A stretch of 64,000 bases of DNA. Origin: Alligator mississippiensis (Eukaryota; Chordata; Crocodylia; Alligatoridae). Location: assembly GCF_030867095.1 (NCBI RefSeq), contig NC_081828.1, positions 2,371,001 through 2,435,000 on the forward strand, read 5' to 3'. Under the pieces are notes generated by a model. It saw only the letters and a program-made list of their open reading frames with translations, was not told the origin of the DNA and ran no database searches. Position numbers and translations under genes: made by a program. Below are positions 24,888 to 35,442 of the stretch, piece by piece; the first letter of the stretch is position 1; every line of letters starts with the position of its first letter.

Positions 24888-27711
24888 CTAATGCACTCCC
24901 CGCTCCTCGTCCTGCGCGGCTGGCGCCTGGTGCTTGTGCCCCTCGTGATGGTGGCTGTGAACAGGGGCAGCCTTGCCATGCAGGACCGAGGCCTTCTCGC
25001 TGCCATCAGCTTCGTGGTGGGGTGTGGGGTGGATGCCGTGCCCGTGGGTGGACGGCTCCTCTTCCTTCTCCTGTTCGGGGGCCAGGCTTGGATTCACCTG
25101 ACCTTCTGCTGTGCCGTTCGCCTGGGAAGGGAACGTCAGAGGTTGGAGGCGATGCACAGACACGTACCCTGCCTTGGAAGGAGCCCGTCAGCGTCCTCGC
25201 AGGTGCAGTCGGAGCAGCGTCGTACACCCCAACCTGCTGAAGCTGGGGGGAGAATCCTCTCCACCGTGGCGAGTAGGTTAGGGCCAAAAGGACCATGGTC
25301 CCTTGTACTGCGCCACATGATAGCAATGCATGGCAGGGCATGCTGCGGCTTACCTCTTGCTGGGTGCTGTTGGAGTAGTGGATGCAATTCCCGCAGTAAT
25401 CCTTGGTGTACGTGAAGTGCACGGCGGACTCCACGTAGGGGAAGTGCAGGAAGCTGTAGGGCAGCGAGATGTGGAAGACCAAGCGGCCGCACCTGCAAAG
25501 CGAAGCGAGAGGCATCTCAGCGAGCCCCTGCCATGCAGCGACAGGTAGCAGCAACCACGCTTCATGCACAGCTTGCCCTCCACAGATCTCCCCAGCCTTT
25601 ACAAAGCAGGATAGCCTCGTGTGTAAACTGATAGTAAACCCATTGTAGGAGAGGGGGAGACTGAGGCACGGAGAGGTCAAACGAGCTCACTAAAGTTGCC
25701 CGGCAGGTTAGTGGCAGAGTCAGGAACAGAAACCACCTCCCCCTGCTGCAGTCCAGGGTCTTATCCATTAAGGCCCTATTGGGTTAGGCATTGTAATGAC
25801 TCTTCACTGAGTCTCTCCCACTTTGTTCCCTAACACCAGATCTATTTTACCTCCCAGACCAGAGACTTTACTCCTGAGAAACCCCCTGCCTCTCCTCCCC
25901 ACCGAGACCCATGCATGGTGCGCCAACTTAAAAGTAAGGCCTGGCTGCTCCACGATAAGGTACAAGGGGCGTGCATGTCTGTGCACCCATGCCGTACTGC
26001 CCTCAAGAGCGAGACCTACCCATGGGCTTGTGACGACATCGCTCTCGAGTAGTTACAAGCCAAAGACCAGAACAAAAACCAGAGAGAGGCAGAGCTAGTT
26101 AGTCCATGCAGACCCAGAGGTATTATTTCTGGTTCAGGAGAGAGCCAGGCTTACCTTCAAGCAGCACCATGCTAGCGCTGTCTCTCGGCAGAGCTAAATA
26201 GCCTGCCCGCGGCACCACAATCAGGTGGTTTCACTAGCCAGAACGGGCCTAAATCCCGCCAGGTTCTGAAGATACCTAGCGGGTCGTGAACCAGGACCAT
26301 GCTCTGGATTTTGGTACCCTAAAATTGGGTGCTTCTCCCAGAGCTACAGGGTAAGACTGAAGCTTGGTGAGGTGCAACCAGAGTCGTTGCACAGCAAGGG
26401 GATCCCGGGAAGCACTTGTGCGTCACCGCCTTGGTTTGTGCTGGCTTTGCACTGCGCGTGCAACTGAGATGGGGGGGAAAAAAGGGAAGGAAAGCACAGG
26501 CCAGGTCCAAAAACACACGCCTGTGGGGTCTGTAGGAAGGTTCTCTGGGACCCTCGAAGCCCGTGCCCTTCCTGGCAGCTCAGCCCCCTCCCCGAGGCCT
26601 CTCGGCTTGCGTTGCCCCAGCTCCGTCCCAGCAGGTCGCTGACTGTGCTGTGTGCTTATTCGCAGCCCCCTCTCCTCCGTGGGCAAAGTTCAAGGGCCCG
26701 TGGAGCAAACGATAGCAGCGGATTAGGAAAACAACTGCAGTCCGTGAGGGTTACACAATGCAGGGACTGAGCCAGGCAGGGGGCACGTGCCACCCGCAGA
26801 AGGAAGGGGGCAACAAGAGGGTTGGAAGGGACCTCAGTGCAACCCCCTGCTCCACGCCAACTAGACCATCCCGCGTCACAGCAAAGCACGGCAGAGCTGA
26901 AAAGGACCCCAACCACTTCCAGACTATAAACTAGGCTTGGGTCAGGCAGACAACCTGGGAGCCCCCATTCCTGGCTTGGAGCCACAGCTGCATGGCTGCC
27001 CCTTGCCCGGACCGGTGTGGCAGGCACTGAATTACAAGCCTCTTTGGAGGGACGAGGCTGACCCCCGAAGCCCAGCCGTTGGCTACGCGTCACTAATTCA
27101 AGACTCCTGGAGGGATCGGAGAGCACAAGACCACAGCAGTGCCCTGGAAGAGCTCGCAGCCCCGACGCCAGGCACTCACTTGTCGTAGATGAGGAAGTCG
27201 TCCTTATCCCCATCCAGGATCTGCCAGACGTCGGGGTCCAGGATCCCCTGCTGGTACACGGGCACCCCCTCGGGGGCCTGGCGCTTCAGCTCCCAGTACA
27301 TGGCCCGGGACAGCGGCGCCTTCTCGTTCACGATCATGTAGCTGACGTTGGCCATCCCTTGCCGGGACAGCTTCTCGCGCAAGCCGCCAAGGCTGGGAGG
27401 AGCGAAGAGCCGGGATGAGGAGACGGGATGCTGCTGCAGCAGAGCGGCTGGCTTCAGCCCCCGGCCGGCTCTTCCCCGCGCCCCCCAGCCCCACGGGAGC
27501 CCCAAGCCCACCTGTTAGCTTGCTTGAGACAGAACTGTCAGCTGGCCTTCAAAAGCGCCACCACCGTCACCTGCCCCAGCGCCTCGTCCATCGGGACCGT
27601 CCCATTGATCTTCCACAGCGGAGCTGGCTGGCAGATGCGGTCGGTGACTTCCGCCAGCACGGTGGCCACCAGCCCCAGGAGAGCGGCCACGGCCAGGGAC
27701 GGAGGCCCCAT
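24888..27711 (-). CDS. SELENOP2: Selenoprotein P2 (selenoprotein Pb), complete, Sec-containing
   Basis: Four coding exons on the minus strand: 27711-27512, 27392-27180, 25492-25354 and 25121-24888. All junctions are GT-AG and phases agree, giving 261 aa. Residues 1-20 are a signal peptide, so the product should be secreted. A thioredoxin-like domain follows. Its redox site is U58-Q-F-C61, where U is an in-frame TGA at 27540-27538. Family blocks are clear: VTVVALLKAS before the Sec, VPVYQQ, KDDFLIYDKCGRLV and YCGNC. Four N-glycosylation sequons are visible. The last exon is acidic, then His-rich (13 His) and ends at TAG. It has none of the Sec-rich C-terminal tail of SELENOP1, so it probably acts as a redox enzyme rather than as a bulk selenium carrier. 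A non-coding 5' exon may exist upstream. Selenoprotein P2 is known from fish, birds and other non-placental vertebrates. Confidence 0.93.
25640..25790 (-). mobile_element. MIR-type SINE fossil
   Basis: In SELENOP2 intron 2. The plus strand reads GAGACTGAGGCACGGAGAGG, a GTTAGTGGCAGAGTCAGGA block and CTTATCCATTAAGGC. This is the complement of the MIR core (splicing-independent tRNA-derived SINE), so the copy lies on the minus strand. It is strongly diverged. Confidence 0.7.
26815..26882 (-). mobile_element. CR1 LINE 3' end, short
   Basis: AGGGTTGGAAGGGACCTCAG followed by CAACCCCCTGCTCCA, the complement of the CR1 tail, inside SELENOP2 intron 2. Confidence 0.75.
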
Positions 27712-30700
27712 CCTGGCCGCCCTGCCTAAGCCTGGGGAGCGAGAGGAGTGTTACGAGTCGTGTTGAGCCTGACCTCTCTCCTGCACACGTGGGGGAACAG
27801 CCAAGACATGGGACGGGGTCAGACAGACGCACGGCCACATTTCCAGGGGCTCCTCTAAGCCCCTCGGGTGGCCCTAACCTGGGGAGCAGCTACCCGTGCC
27901 TGGGAATACAGCACGCTGCCTTCCCCCCACAACCGAGACCCGGTTTTCCCTGCAGTGCTTGGACTCCCACATCTGCAGCAGCCACGTGCAATATGTTCAC
28001 ACGCTGAACAGGTCTACATTACACCCGTGCCAAAATACAGCCACCTCTGGGGAGGACCCCCAACAGCTATACGCCGCAGGACACAGCACAGCTGAAGCGG
28101 AGATCTCCACACCCGGTAAAGAGAAGCAGACGGGGTTTTGGGGGGACAGAGTCCCTGGTGCACAGGGACCAACCCGTTTGTACATCGAGAAGGTCAGCAG
28201 CCACAGACAACGCAATGGGGGAGCCCAGCTCTAATCCCGCAGCGGCACCAACCCCGCTGTGCTCCGGGGGCCCGCTAGCCCCTTGGCCCAGAGCTCTGCC
28301 ACTGCGGAGAACCCGGAGACTTGGGCTCGTCCCGGCTGCGCCCCGGCGGACGTGCCTGAACACAGCCCAGAGGCCAACCCTCGTTTCAGACATCCCTGGC
28401 TCCTTCTCACAACCCCCCGACCCCTCCAATGCATGCATCTTGCCCCCACCCCAATCCCTGGGGCCTCATCCTGGCAGCTGCTGAGCTCCCTGCGCTTCCC
28501 CAGGTCTAGTCACCCCGTCCCCAAGATGGAAAAGAGAGGAGATACTCTGCCTTCACCCCGCAGCTCTGTCCCGGGCTGGGCTGCTCTCTCCACCCAGCCC
28601 CAGCCAGTTCCTGCTCCCTTTTATTTCCCAGCCCAGCTCTCTCCACCCAGGAGGGAGGGATAAGGGAGGGCTGCAGCCCCCTGCCCCTGCCCGAGAGAGG
28701 ACAAACAAGGCGGAGATGGCACTCGCTGGTGCCGCATGACTTGTCCCTTCAAATGCTTTCCAGCCCTCGCTGCAGCAGCTGGACCTAGGCAGTGCCAGGG
28801 CACAAGACCAGGGGAAGCTGCTGGTATCCTGCCCAGGCCCTCGGCAGCCGGCGCAGGATGTTTGCTGCAAGAAACCAAACCACTGTTCGAAAAGCAGCTT
28901 TCTGCTCATCCGGCCGCCGGGTCCTGCCCGTCCGGGCTAGCCAAGTCGCCAGGTGGAGCCGGGCCCAAGCGGATGCCCCTGTTTGATGCTCCGGGACTGC
29001 ACCCCGAGGATGTGAGAGACACCCCGGATGCACCCCCCGTTGGTGCTGTCAGCAGGGGAGGAGGAAGACCTCTCCATGCCCCTCGGTCCCACCAGGCGCC
29101 CAGGGGACACAAGCCCCTTCCCCGGCACCCCGCCCTGCTCACAGGAGGGGCAGGCTGCTCCGAGCCAGAGGCAGGCAGCCGTGGGGGTGCTGGACCCGGG
29201 CCCTGCTGCCCTTTGTCCACACAGCGGCACAGGACAGTGCTGGCAGCTCCTCCGATGGGGAAACTGAGGCAGGAGAGACGCATGACAGCAGGACCCCAGA
29301 GCCCCCCGCTTTCCCGTGCATTAGCTACCAGACCGTCCTCAGGGGCAGACTAGCTTCACAACGAGCCTTGCCCGCTTGCCTGGGGCTGCAGCGGGGAAGC
29401 TGGAGACCCCCGAGTCCCGGCAGCACCCAGGCCACCGGGCGGGAGCTCGCTGCCAGGAGCGGGGAGCAAATATTTGCGCAGTTCATTGCGCTGGACGCCG
29501 GGCAAACACGGGCTAGGCCGGCGAGGGGCCGGGCCCAGGGCCCCGGTGCAGACAAGCAGAGCCGGGCACGCGGGTGCGGGGCGAGAGTCCCACCCGAGAC
29601 ACGTCCCCGGAAACAGAGAGGAAAGGGCATTTCCTACGGCCCCCGGGCAGCCCTCCCCCCGCCACCTCAGTCATGCCGCTCCCTGCGTGTGCCAGGATCC
29701 CCCGCCCTGCCCCGTGCGGGGGGCCACACACCCCCGCCACCCCCACCACAGGGCTGCGAGCTGCCAGGGCACGGTGGCATGGAGGTGCACCCCGGCCAGC
29801 CCCATTGCAGGGCTCGGCTCCTCCCGGCTGGAAGAGGCTGAGCTCAAGGGGAGTCTCCCCGAGCCGGCAGCAGTACAGGGTCTCTGATACCCAACCCCAC
29901 CGACTTCAGATGCAGCACTGCTTTATACCGGGATAAGGGCTCTAACAGACGTTCCCGCCCCTCGTCCCGCCTCAAGCCCCAGGGGAGTGCCCGGATGAAC
30001 CCTTTCCGCCCCGGGACAATCATGGGCCAATGCGCTGCGTGTGCAAACCCCCCCGAAACCGGATCGGAGGCGAGTGTGACCCGCCCGGCGGGCCCGATCC
30101 CTGCGCAACCCCGCCTCGCCCCACCCCCGCCTGGGCGGATCCATCGTGGGGGGGGGGGGACAGGCACCTCCCCCCCGCCCGGCCATGGACCCGCCCAGGC
30201 CCCGCCCACAGCGCCCGGCCCGGCTCCACGTGCGCACCCGGCCAAGGTCAGGGTTGGGGGGCATATATTTCGGGAGGGCAGAAATGTGGGGGTGGGGGGG
30301 GCAGAGATTTTTTTGGAGGGGCAGAAATGGGTCGGGGGGGGGCTTGTGTGCAGGTGTGCATTCCCCCCCCCGGAAAGGATCATTGCGAGGGTGCAAATTG
30401 CCGTGTGTGCAAAGCCAGGGCATGTGGGGTACCCCCAAAAGCGTGGAGTATCTCCAGCGGCATTACCAAGGCTGGACTAGAGCTGCACCTTACAGACTAA
30501 CTGAATCCGTGGTGAGTGGCGGATGCTCCGACATCGCCCCGCCGCCGCTAGCCTGCGCCCTGCGCGTCCGCGCGTGGCGTCTGCAGGGAGCGCGTGCTCC
30601 TGCGAGCGTGTTCTGCATCTGTGTAACCCGCGCGGGTGCGGGCAGGCGGTGGAGGACGCCGGCTCGGCTCGGCTCGGCTCGGGGGTTTGACCGCAGGGAA

Positions 30701-31148
30701 ATCATCGCGGGTTTTTCTGTTGCAGAGAACTGCGGAAGGCCGCAAAGGCGGACTGCTGCGGCGGGCGCTGGGTTTATCCTCCGAGTCGCATTTGAACGCC
30801 CAACAGCTGTGACGCGGCCCGAGGCACCCCGCATGCTGCGGCACCCCGTTTGAGAGTCCCCGCGTGAATCTACAAGGTGCAGCTCTCCCTTGCCTCGTGC
30901 CCGATTCATGCTAACACGGCTCACACTTCCCTAAGGCCACGCTGTTCGCTCCCGCTTGGCCTGGCAGTCGTACCACCTTCGTGGCAGCAGCACGCCTCCA
31001 CCGGATTCAGCCCTTTGAGCAAACGGGGCTTTTCCTCCGAAAGGAACCAGGGCAGGGGAGCAGATTTGCACGACTTTCCCAGTGCTGAATCTCCTCCCGC
31101 TTTCCCTCTGATCTGACTGCAGCCGGCATCGCCTGCCCTGGCCGCGGC
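27712..31148. promoter_or_regulatory. Head-to-head spacer of SELENOP2 and HPDL, GC/CpG-rich
   Basis: Both genes point away from this 3.4-kb stretch, so it should hold both promoters. GC and CpG density are high from about 28900 to 30850. A (GGCTC)n block lies near 30660-30682. A G-tract cluster lies at 30250-30345. No coding exon is supported; the frames here are GC-driven shadows. Confidence 0.5.
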
Positions 31149-32339
31149 ATGGCTGCATCTGTGAGCCGCCTGTGCCACGTCGCCTTCCACGTGCCCCGTG
31201 GGCAGGGCCTGGCCAGTGACCTGGTGACCAAGTTTCGCTTCCGCCCCGTGGCCGTGCGGGAGACGGCGCGCGCCCGGCAGCTGGCTGTCTGCAAAGGCGC
31301 TGCCGTCTTCGTCGTCAACGAAAGGCGGGAGGCAGCCCCGTGCTCTGGTCCCACGTGGCCGTCGCCGGGCCCTGGAGCCAGCGACTTCCTGTACGACGTG
31401 GACCCCGCGTATGCCGTGAGCACGGCCTGCAACGTGTGCTTCGAGCTGGAGGACATCCCCGGCGTCTCCCGGCGCCTCCAGGACCGGGGATGCCGCCTGG
31501 CCGTGCCGCCCACCGAGGTGACGGACGCCGACGGCTCTGTCACCTACTCCGTGGTGCGGTCCATCGTGGGCAACGTCAGCCACACCCTGCTGGACCGCTC
31601 CCGATACCGAGGACCCTTCTTGCCCGGCTTCCACGCCGTGACCGCTGCCCCCGAGGGGCCGCCGGATGGGGCCGAGATCACCCACGTGGACCACATCACG
31701 TACGCCTGCCCCCGGGGCAGCGCACGCACCGTGCTGGACTGGTACGAGAGCTGCTTCGGCTTCCGGCGCTTCCTCCTGCACGGGGCCGAGGATGCAGGCG
31801 AGGGCTACGTGATCCGGGGTCGGGGCGTGGGGCTGCGGCTCATGGCCCTGCAGGGTGGCCGAGCTGAGCGGGCCCGGCCCACGGACGGCTGCAAGCTGGT
31901 GCTGGCCGAGTCCCTGCCGGAGCAGGGGCAAAACCAGGTGGACACCTTCTTGGAGCAGCACGGCGGGGCCGGCGTCCAGCACATCGGGCTCTACACCACG
32001 GACATCGTTTCCACGGCCCAAACCCTGGCAGCGGCCGGCGTGCAGTTTGTGGAGCCACCCCGCACCTACTACAGCGAGGCGGGTAAGACGGAAGAGATCC
32101 AGGGGGCTGGACAGGACCCCGGGGCGCTGGCACGGCACGGCATCCTGCTGGACGCGGAGCTGGCTGGGGAGAGCCCTTCGGCGAGGAGGTACTTGATGCA
32201 GATCTTCACCAAGCCTTTCTTCCCCGAGGAGACCTTCTTCCTGGAGCTCATCGAGCGCCGGGGGGCCTCGGGCTTCGGGGAGGGCAACATCCGGGCCCTG
32301 TGGAAGTCTGTACAGGGCTACATGGACCGGCAGCGCTAG
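31149..32339 (+). CDS. HPDL: 4-hydroxyphenylpyruvate dioxygenase-like protein, complete
   Basis: Single-exon frame of 396 aa, as in mammals, where HPDL is also intronless and about 371 aa. It starts at an ATG in a strong GCGGCATGG context. Two VOC (glyoxalase/dioxygenase) modules are present. The three iron ligands expected of the family are visible: His182 (THVDHITYAC), His278 (GVQHIGLYT) and Glu366 (FFLELIER). Family blocks include YRGPFLPGF, GILLD, TKPFFPEETFF and FGEGNIRALW. The protein is mitochondrial in mammals, works in conversion of 4-hydroxymandelate toward a coenzyme Q headgroup precursor, and its loss causes a neurological disorder; that is family knowledge. The 25-residue length excess lies mostly in a loop near residues 60-80 and around residues 220 and 340. 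Confidence 0.96.
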   Translation: MAASVSRLCHVAFHVPRGQGLASDLVTKFRFRPVAVRETARARQLAVCKGAAVFVVNERREAAPCSGPTWPSPGPGASDFLYDVDPAYAVSTACNVCFELEDIPGVSRRLQDRGCRLAVPPTEVTDADGSVTYSVVRSIVGNVSHTLLDRSRYRGPFLPGFHAVTAAPEGPPDGAEITHVDHITYACPRGSARTVLDWYESCFGFRRFLLHGAEDAGEGYVIRGRGVGLRLMALQGGRAERARPTDGCKLVLAESLPEQGQNQVDTFLEQHGGAGVQHIGLYTTDIVSTAQTLAAAGVQFVEPPRTYYSEAGKTEEIQGAGQDPGALARHGILLDAELAGESPSARRYLMQIFTKPFFPEETFFLELIERRGASGFGEGNIRALWKSVQGYMDRQR

Positions 32340-33132
32340 GACAACACCACGGCCTCACGAGGCCAGCAGTTCTAGGGGTGCCTTGCGGGTGGCGGGGAGA
32401 AGGGGACGGAGGTCTGCAAAGCCCTCGGGCAGTCAGGCCCCTGGCCTGTGGCTTGCTCGTCCTCTTCCCCTCTCCCAGTGCCCAGGGGTCGATCCTTATC
32501 CAGTGCCATGGCTCCCATGGAGGTTATAAGTGGGTTGAGGGGCCCTTGGTTCACCCCCCTGGGAAGGCAGAAGGGCGGCTGGGGGGGAGCCGACGTTCCC
32601 AGGGCCGCTCCAGCTGGGGCTGCACCGATTTCTCACCGTTCCTGAGCCATCGGGCGCTCACTGGGCTTTACTGCCCTCTCCACCCAGCCCGTGGGACAGC
32701 TCCGGTCTCATGCAGCCTCTAGCAGGGTCCTGAGGCCAGTCCAGAGCAGAGCTCCAGGGAGGCTGATGGCCAGGACGGGGCCCGTCCCTCCCGGGGCCAC
32801 GGCCGGGGCTAGAAGCTACGTAAACCCTCCAGAGCCCCATGAGCACCCACAGGCCGCAGGGCTTCCCCCGGCTGGAGCCTGGAGTTCTCCCAGGGCTGCA
32901 GAGGGGAAAGCAGGGCCCTGCAACCACACTCCTGCCCCGTCCTCGGGTCTCGGGAGCAGCTCGGCCCCAGCCTTGCCCGAAACAGCACAGCACCACGCTG
33001 CTGTTCCCCAGCCCCCGGGGCAGGAGGGCAGCCCCCGCTCTGCCTTTGCCAGCACACACTCCTGCTCTTTCCTCCCACAGGGAAGACTTGCCCCATAAGG
33101 GCCAGGAACATGTTGGTTACTTGAATTACTGA

Positions 33133-33138
33133 ATTAAA
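33133..33138 (+). terminator. Poly(A) signal of HPDL
   Basis: ATTAAA about 790 nt after the HPDL stop codon, in a locally AT-rich patch. The MUTYH signal on the other strand is 420 bp further on, so the two genes converge here. Confidence 0.5.
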
Positions 33139-33554
33139 AGTCAGAAATGCTGCTTTTTCCTGCCCACGAGGAGCTTTCTGTCGCCGGCTGCATGCAACAC
33201 ACCCCAATTCTTCTGCCGGGGACAGGGAACGGGCACGGTCTGTGCGCCCAGGGGCACTGCGCCCCGCACACAGCGCTGACGGGGGGGCAATGCAGCAAGT
33301 GCAGGAGGTGGCCGCTTGCCCACGGAGCAGTGAATCCCACTACGCTCACGTGGCCCAAGCTGGTTTCTTTATCCTGCGCAACTCTGCCTGGCCTCAGACC
33401 CATCTCCCACGCCGTTTGCCTGGCTACCTCCACCCTGGCTGGGGTCGGGCATTTCCCTGCTATTTTGCTTCCAGGGCTCAAGGAAGGAGGGAGTCGTATG
33501 ACGTTGAGTGGAGCCACAAACCTGACTTCTAAATGTCTCAGTTAAAAAAGAGGA

Positions 33555-33560
33555 TTTATT
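33555..33560 (-). terminator. Poly(A) signal of MUTYH
   Basis: TTTATT on plus is AATAAA on minus, in an A/T-rich patch downstream of the last recognised MUTYH exon. It marks the probable 3' end of the transcript. Confidence 0.5.
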
Positions 33561-35111
33561 AAGAAAACATTGGTAAAAGCAGAGATAAAAGTAACCGGCA
33601 CCTGGTGCTCCGACCAGCATCTGATATAGCCTTCCAGAGAGCCAGGACTACCGCCGGCAGGGCTCTCGCAGGGGTCTCTGGCTGCTGGGAGGAGCAGACG
33701 GGCAGCGGGTGGAGATGCAGCTGGCTCCCTGTGGCATCATTTTCCCATCCCTAGGTGCACACAGACCCCACCATTACCAAGGGGGGAGATGGCAGGGAAG
33801 GGTGTTGGCGCCTCACCCTGCAGGAAACGTCCTGTTCCGATGACGAGTCCACCCTGCATCCGAGTCGACCACGCGCAGGCTGACCCTCTGGTCTCAGGTT
33901 CAGTTTTGAGGGTTAAAAAAAAAACAAAAAACGCAGCTTTTTCCCCTCAATATAAGCCCATAACTATAGACAGACTGAACGCTCTTGCAAAGTCTAGCAG
34001 AAGCGTCCAGTAAACCAGGAGAGACTCACGGGACTAAATACCCTAAAAACAATAGTGATGATCTGAAATGGGAACGATACGCTCGTCCAGGCTCCTCCGC
34101 CGGCAGCCTCGGCCAGCGGGACAATCCCCCGGGGTGCAAGAGGGAGATTTGGTCCGGTCCAGATGCGCAGGGAGCCAGGGACTGGCAGCTGGAGCTCCCC
34201 AAGCTCGGACTCGGGGTGCTGCTCCAGAAAGAAACCCCACTTGACCTGTCCCCCGCCGGCAGCTCTGCTCCGTGGGGGAGCAGGGGTCTCCAGTCCGGGG
34301 CTGACAAGCCAGTCAGACATGTCCTGCCGGAGCCTGGAAACCGTCCTGGGGAAGCCCATGGCTTCTCACCATGAAAGGTGAGTACCTCTCTCACCAGGCC
34401 GGAGCTGCCGGCCAAGAGGAGAGGACATTTCCTTTTCCCTGGGGACGGCCCCTCTTGCTCCGGTTTGAGGCAGCTACAAGGAGGCCTCAGAGACGCAGGG
34501 CACCGTGCCTCAGTCGTTGTGCCCCCCCTGGGCTCCACGCACCCAGCGCTGTGATCTGCAGCAACGTGGAGCTGGGCGGGGAGCCGGCGTCTGTGGGGAG
34601 TCCAGCCGCACACCAGCCCCTGCCGAACGGGGGACGACACCCCACACCTTTCGCCCCAGGACTCACCGGTGGGGTCCAATCCTGACCGATCCAGCCGGAG
34701 ACAGCAGTCACTTTGCTTTGAGGAAGGCGTGAAGGGAGAGCTGTCCCCTGGCCAGGCCGCCATCTGCATCCGTGCCTGCCTTCACCCGGCCAGGCGGGCG
34801 GGGGGCATCCTCGAGGGCGGCACCCCGCTTCCGCTTGGAGACCTGGGTTCAGGGATGGAGGAAAAAGCCAGTCCCCTGCGCTCATGGGACCACGGAGGCA
34901 AGGAGTCTCCCAAAACAGCCAGGGCAAACCCTGCCATGCAGCTACTTGGCACCAAGGCCCTACCACTCCCTGGGGGGGAAGGAGTTGCCCCTGCTGGAGG
35001 AAGGCAAAGCCCCCGCAGACCCAAGGGAAAATCCCTCCCTGACTACACATGGGGCCCTGGGTCTGTCCCTGAGTGGGACAGCCAGCCCCCAGCCAGGGAC
35101 CTCTGGGTTTC

Positions 35112-35230
35112 TCAGCACCGGCAGCATCGCTGGCACCCCCCAGCGCCTCCCGCAAGCGGAGAAAATCCCCTCCTGGCCCCACCTGTGACCCCAAGGTGTG
35201 GAGCAAAGTGCTCCAGGAGACTGAACTTGA
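35112..35230 (-). CDS. MUTYH: Possible last coding exon of MUTYH
   Basis: A phase-0 AG acceptor after a CTGCCCTCCCCC tract opens a frame reading FSLLEHFAPHL and ending at 35112. LLEHFAPHL loosely resembles the PCNA-binding (PIP-box) end VLDNFFRSHI of human MUTYH but lacks the leading Gln. The acceptor is an atypical AAG. An alternative is an exon starting at the CGCAG near 35323 that encodes only about 21 residues. Neither is proven. Confidence 0.25.
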
Positions 35231-35442
35231 GTGCCCCAGGGGGAGGGCAGGAGCGCAGGGGCCCGTCAAGGTCTGACACCCCAGGGGCAGAAGCGGAGAC
35301 ACTCAGGGGGTCCCAGCAGACAAGTAGTGCCCTGCGCACGGGGGAAGGAAGAGACTCCCCCAGCTCTACCCACGTAGGGCAGGGCTGAGACATGCTGTGC
35401 TGCGGTCCCGGACACTGGCCATGCCCACGCTGAGGTGCTCAC

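Noticed and set aside
30921-32138. 405-codon minus-strand frame
   Set aside because: Antisense shadow of HPDL; the plus strand encodes a complete VOC protein with all metal ligands.
35266-35442. Read-through of MUTYH past 35443 ending in LRFCPWGVRP
   Set aside because: A clear GTGAGC donor sits at the exon end and the extension has no similarity to any MUTYH tail, although it cannot be fully excluded.
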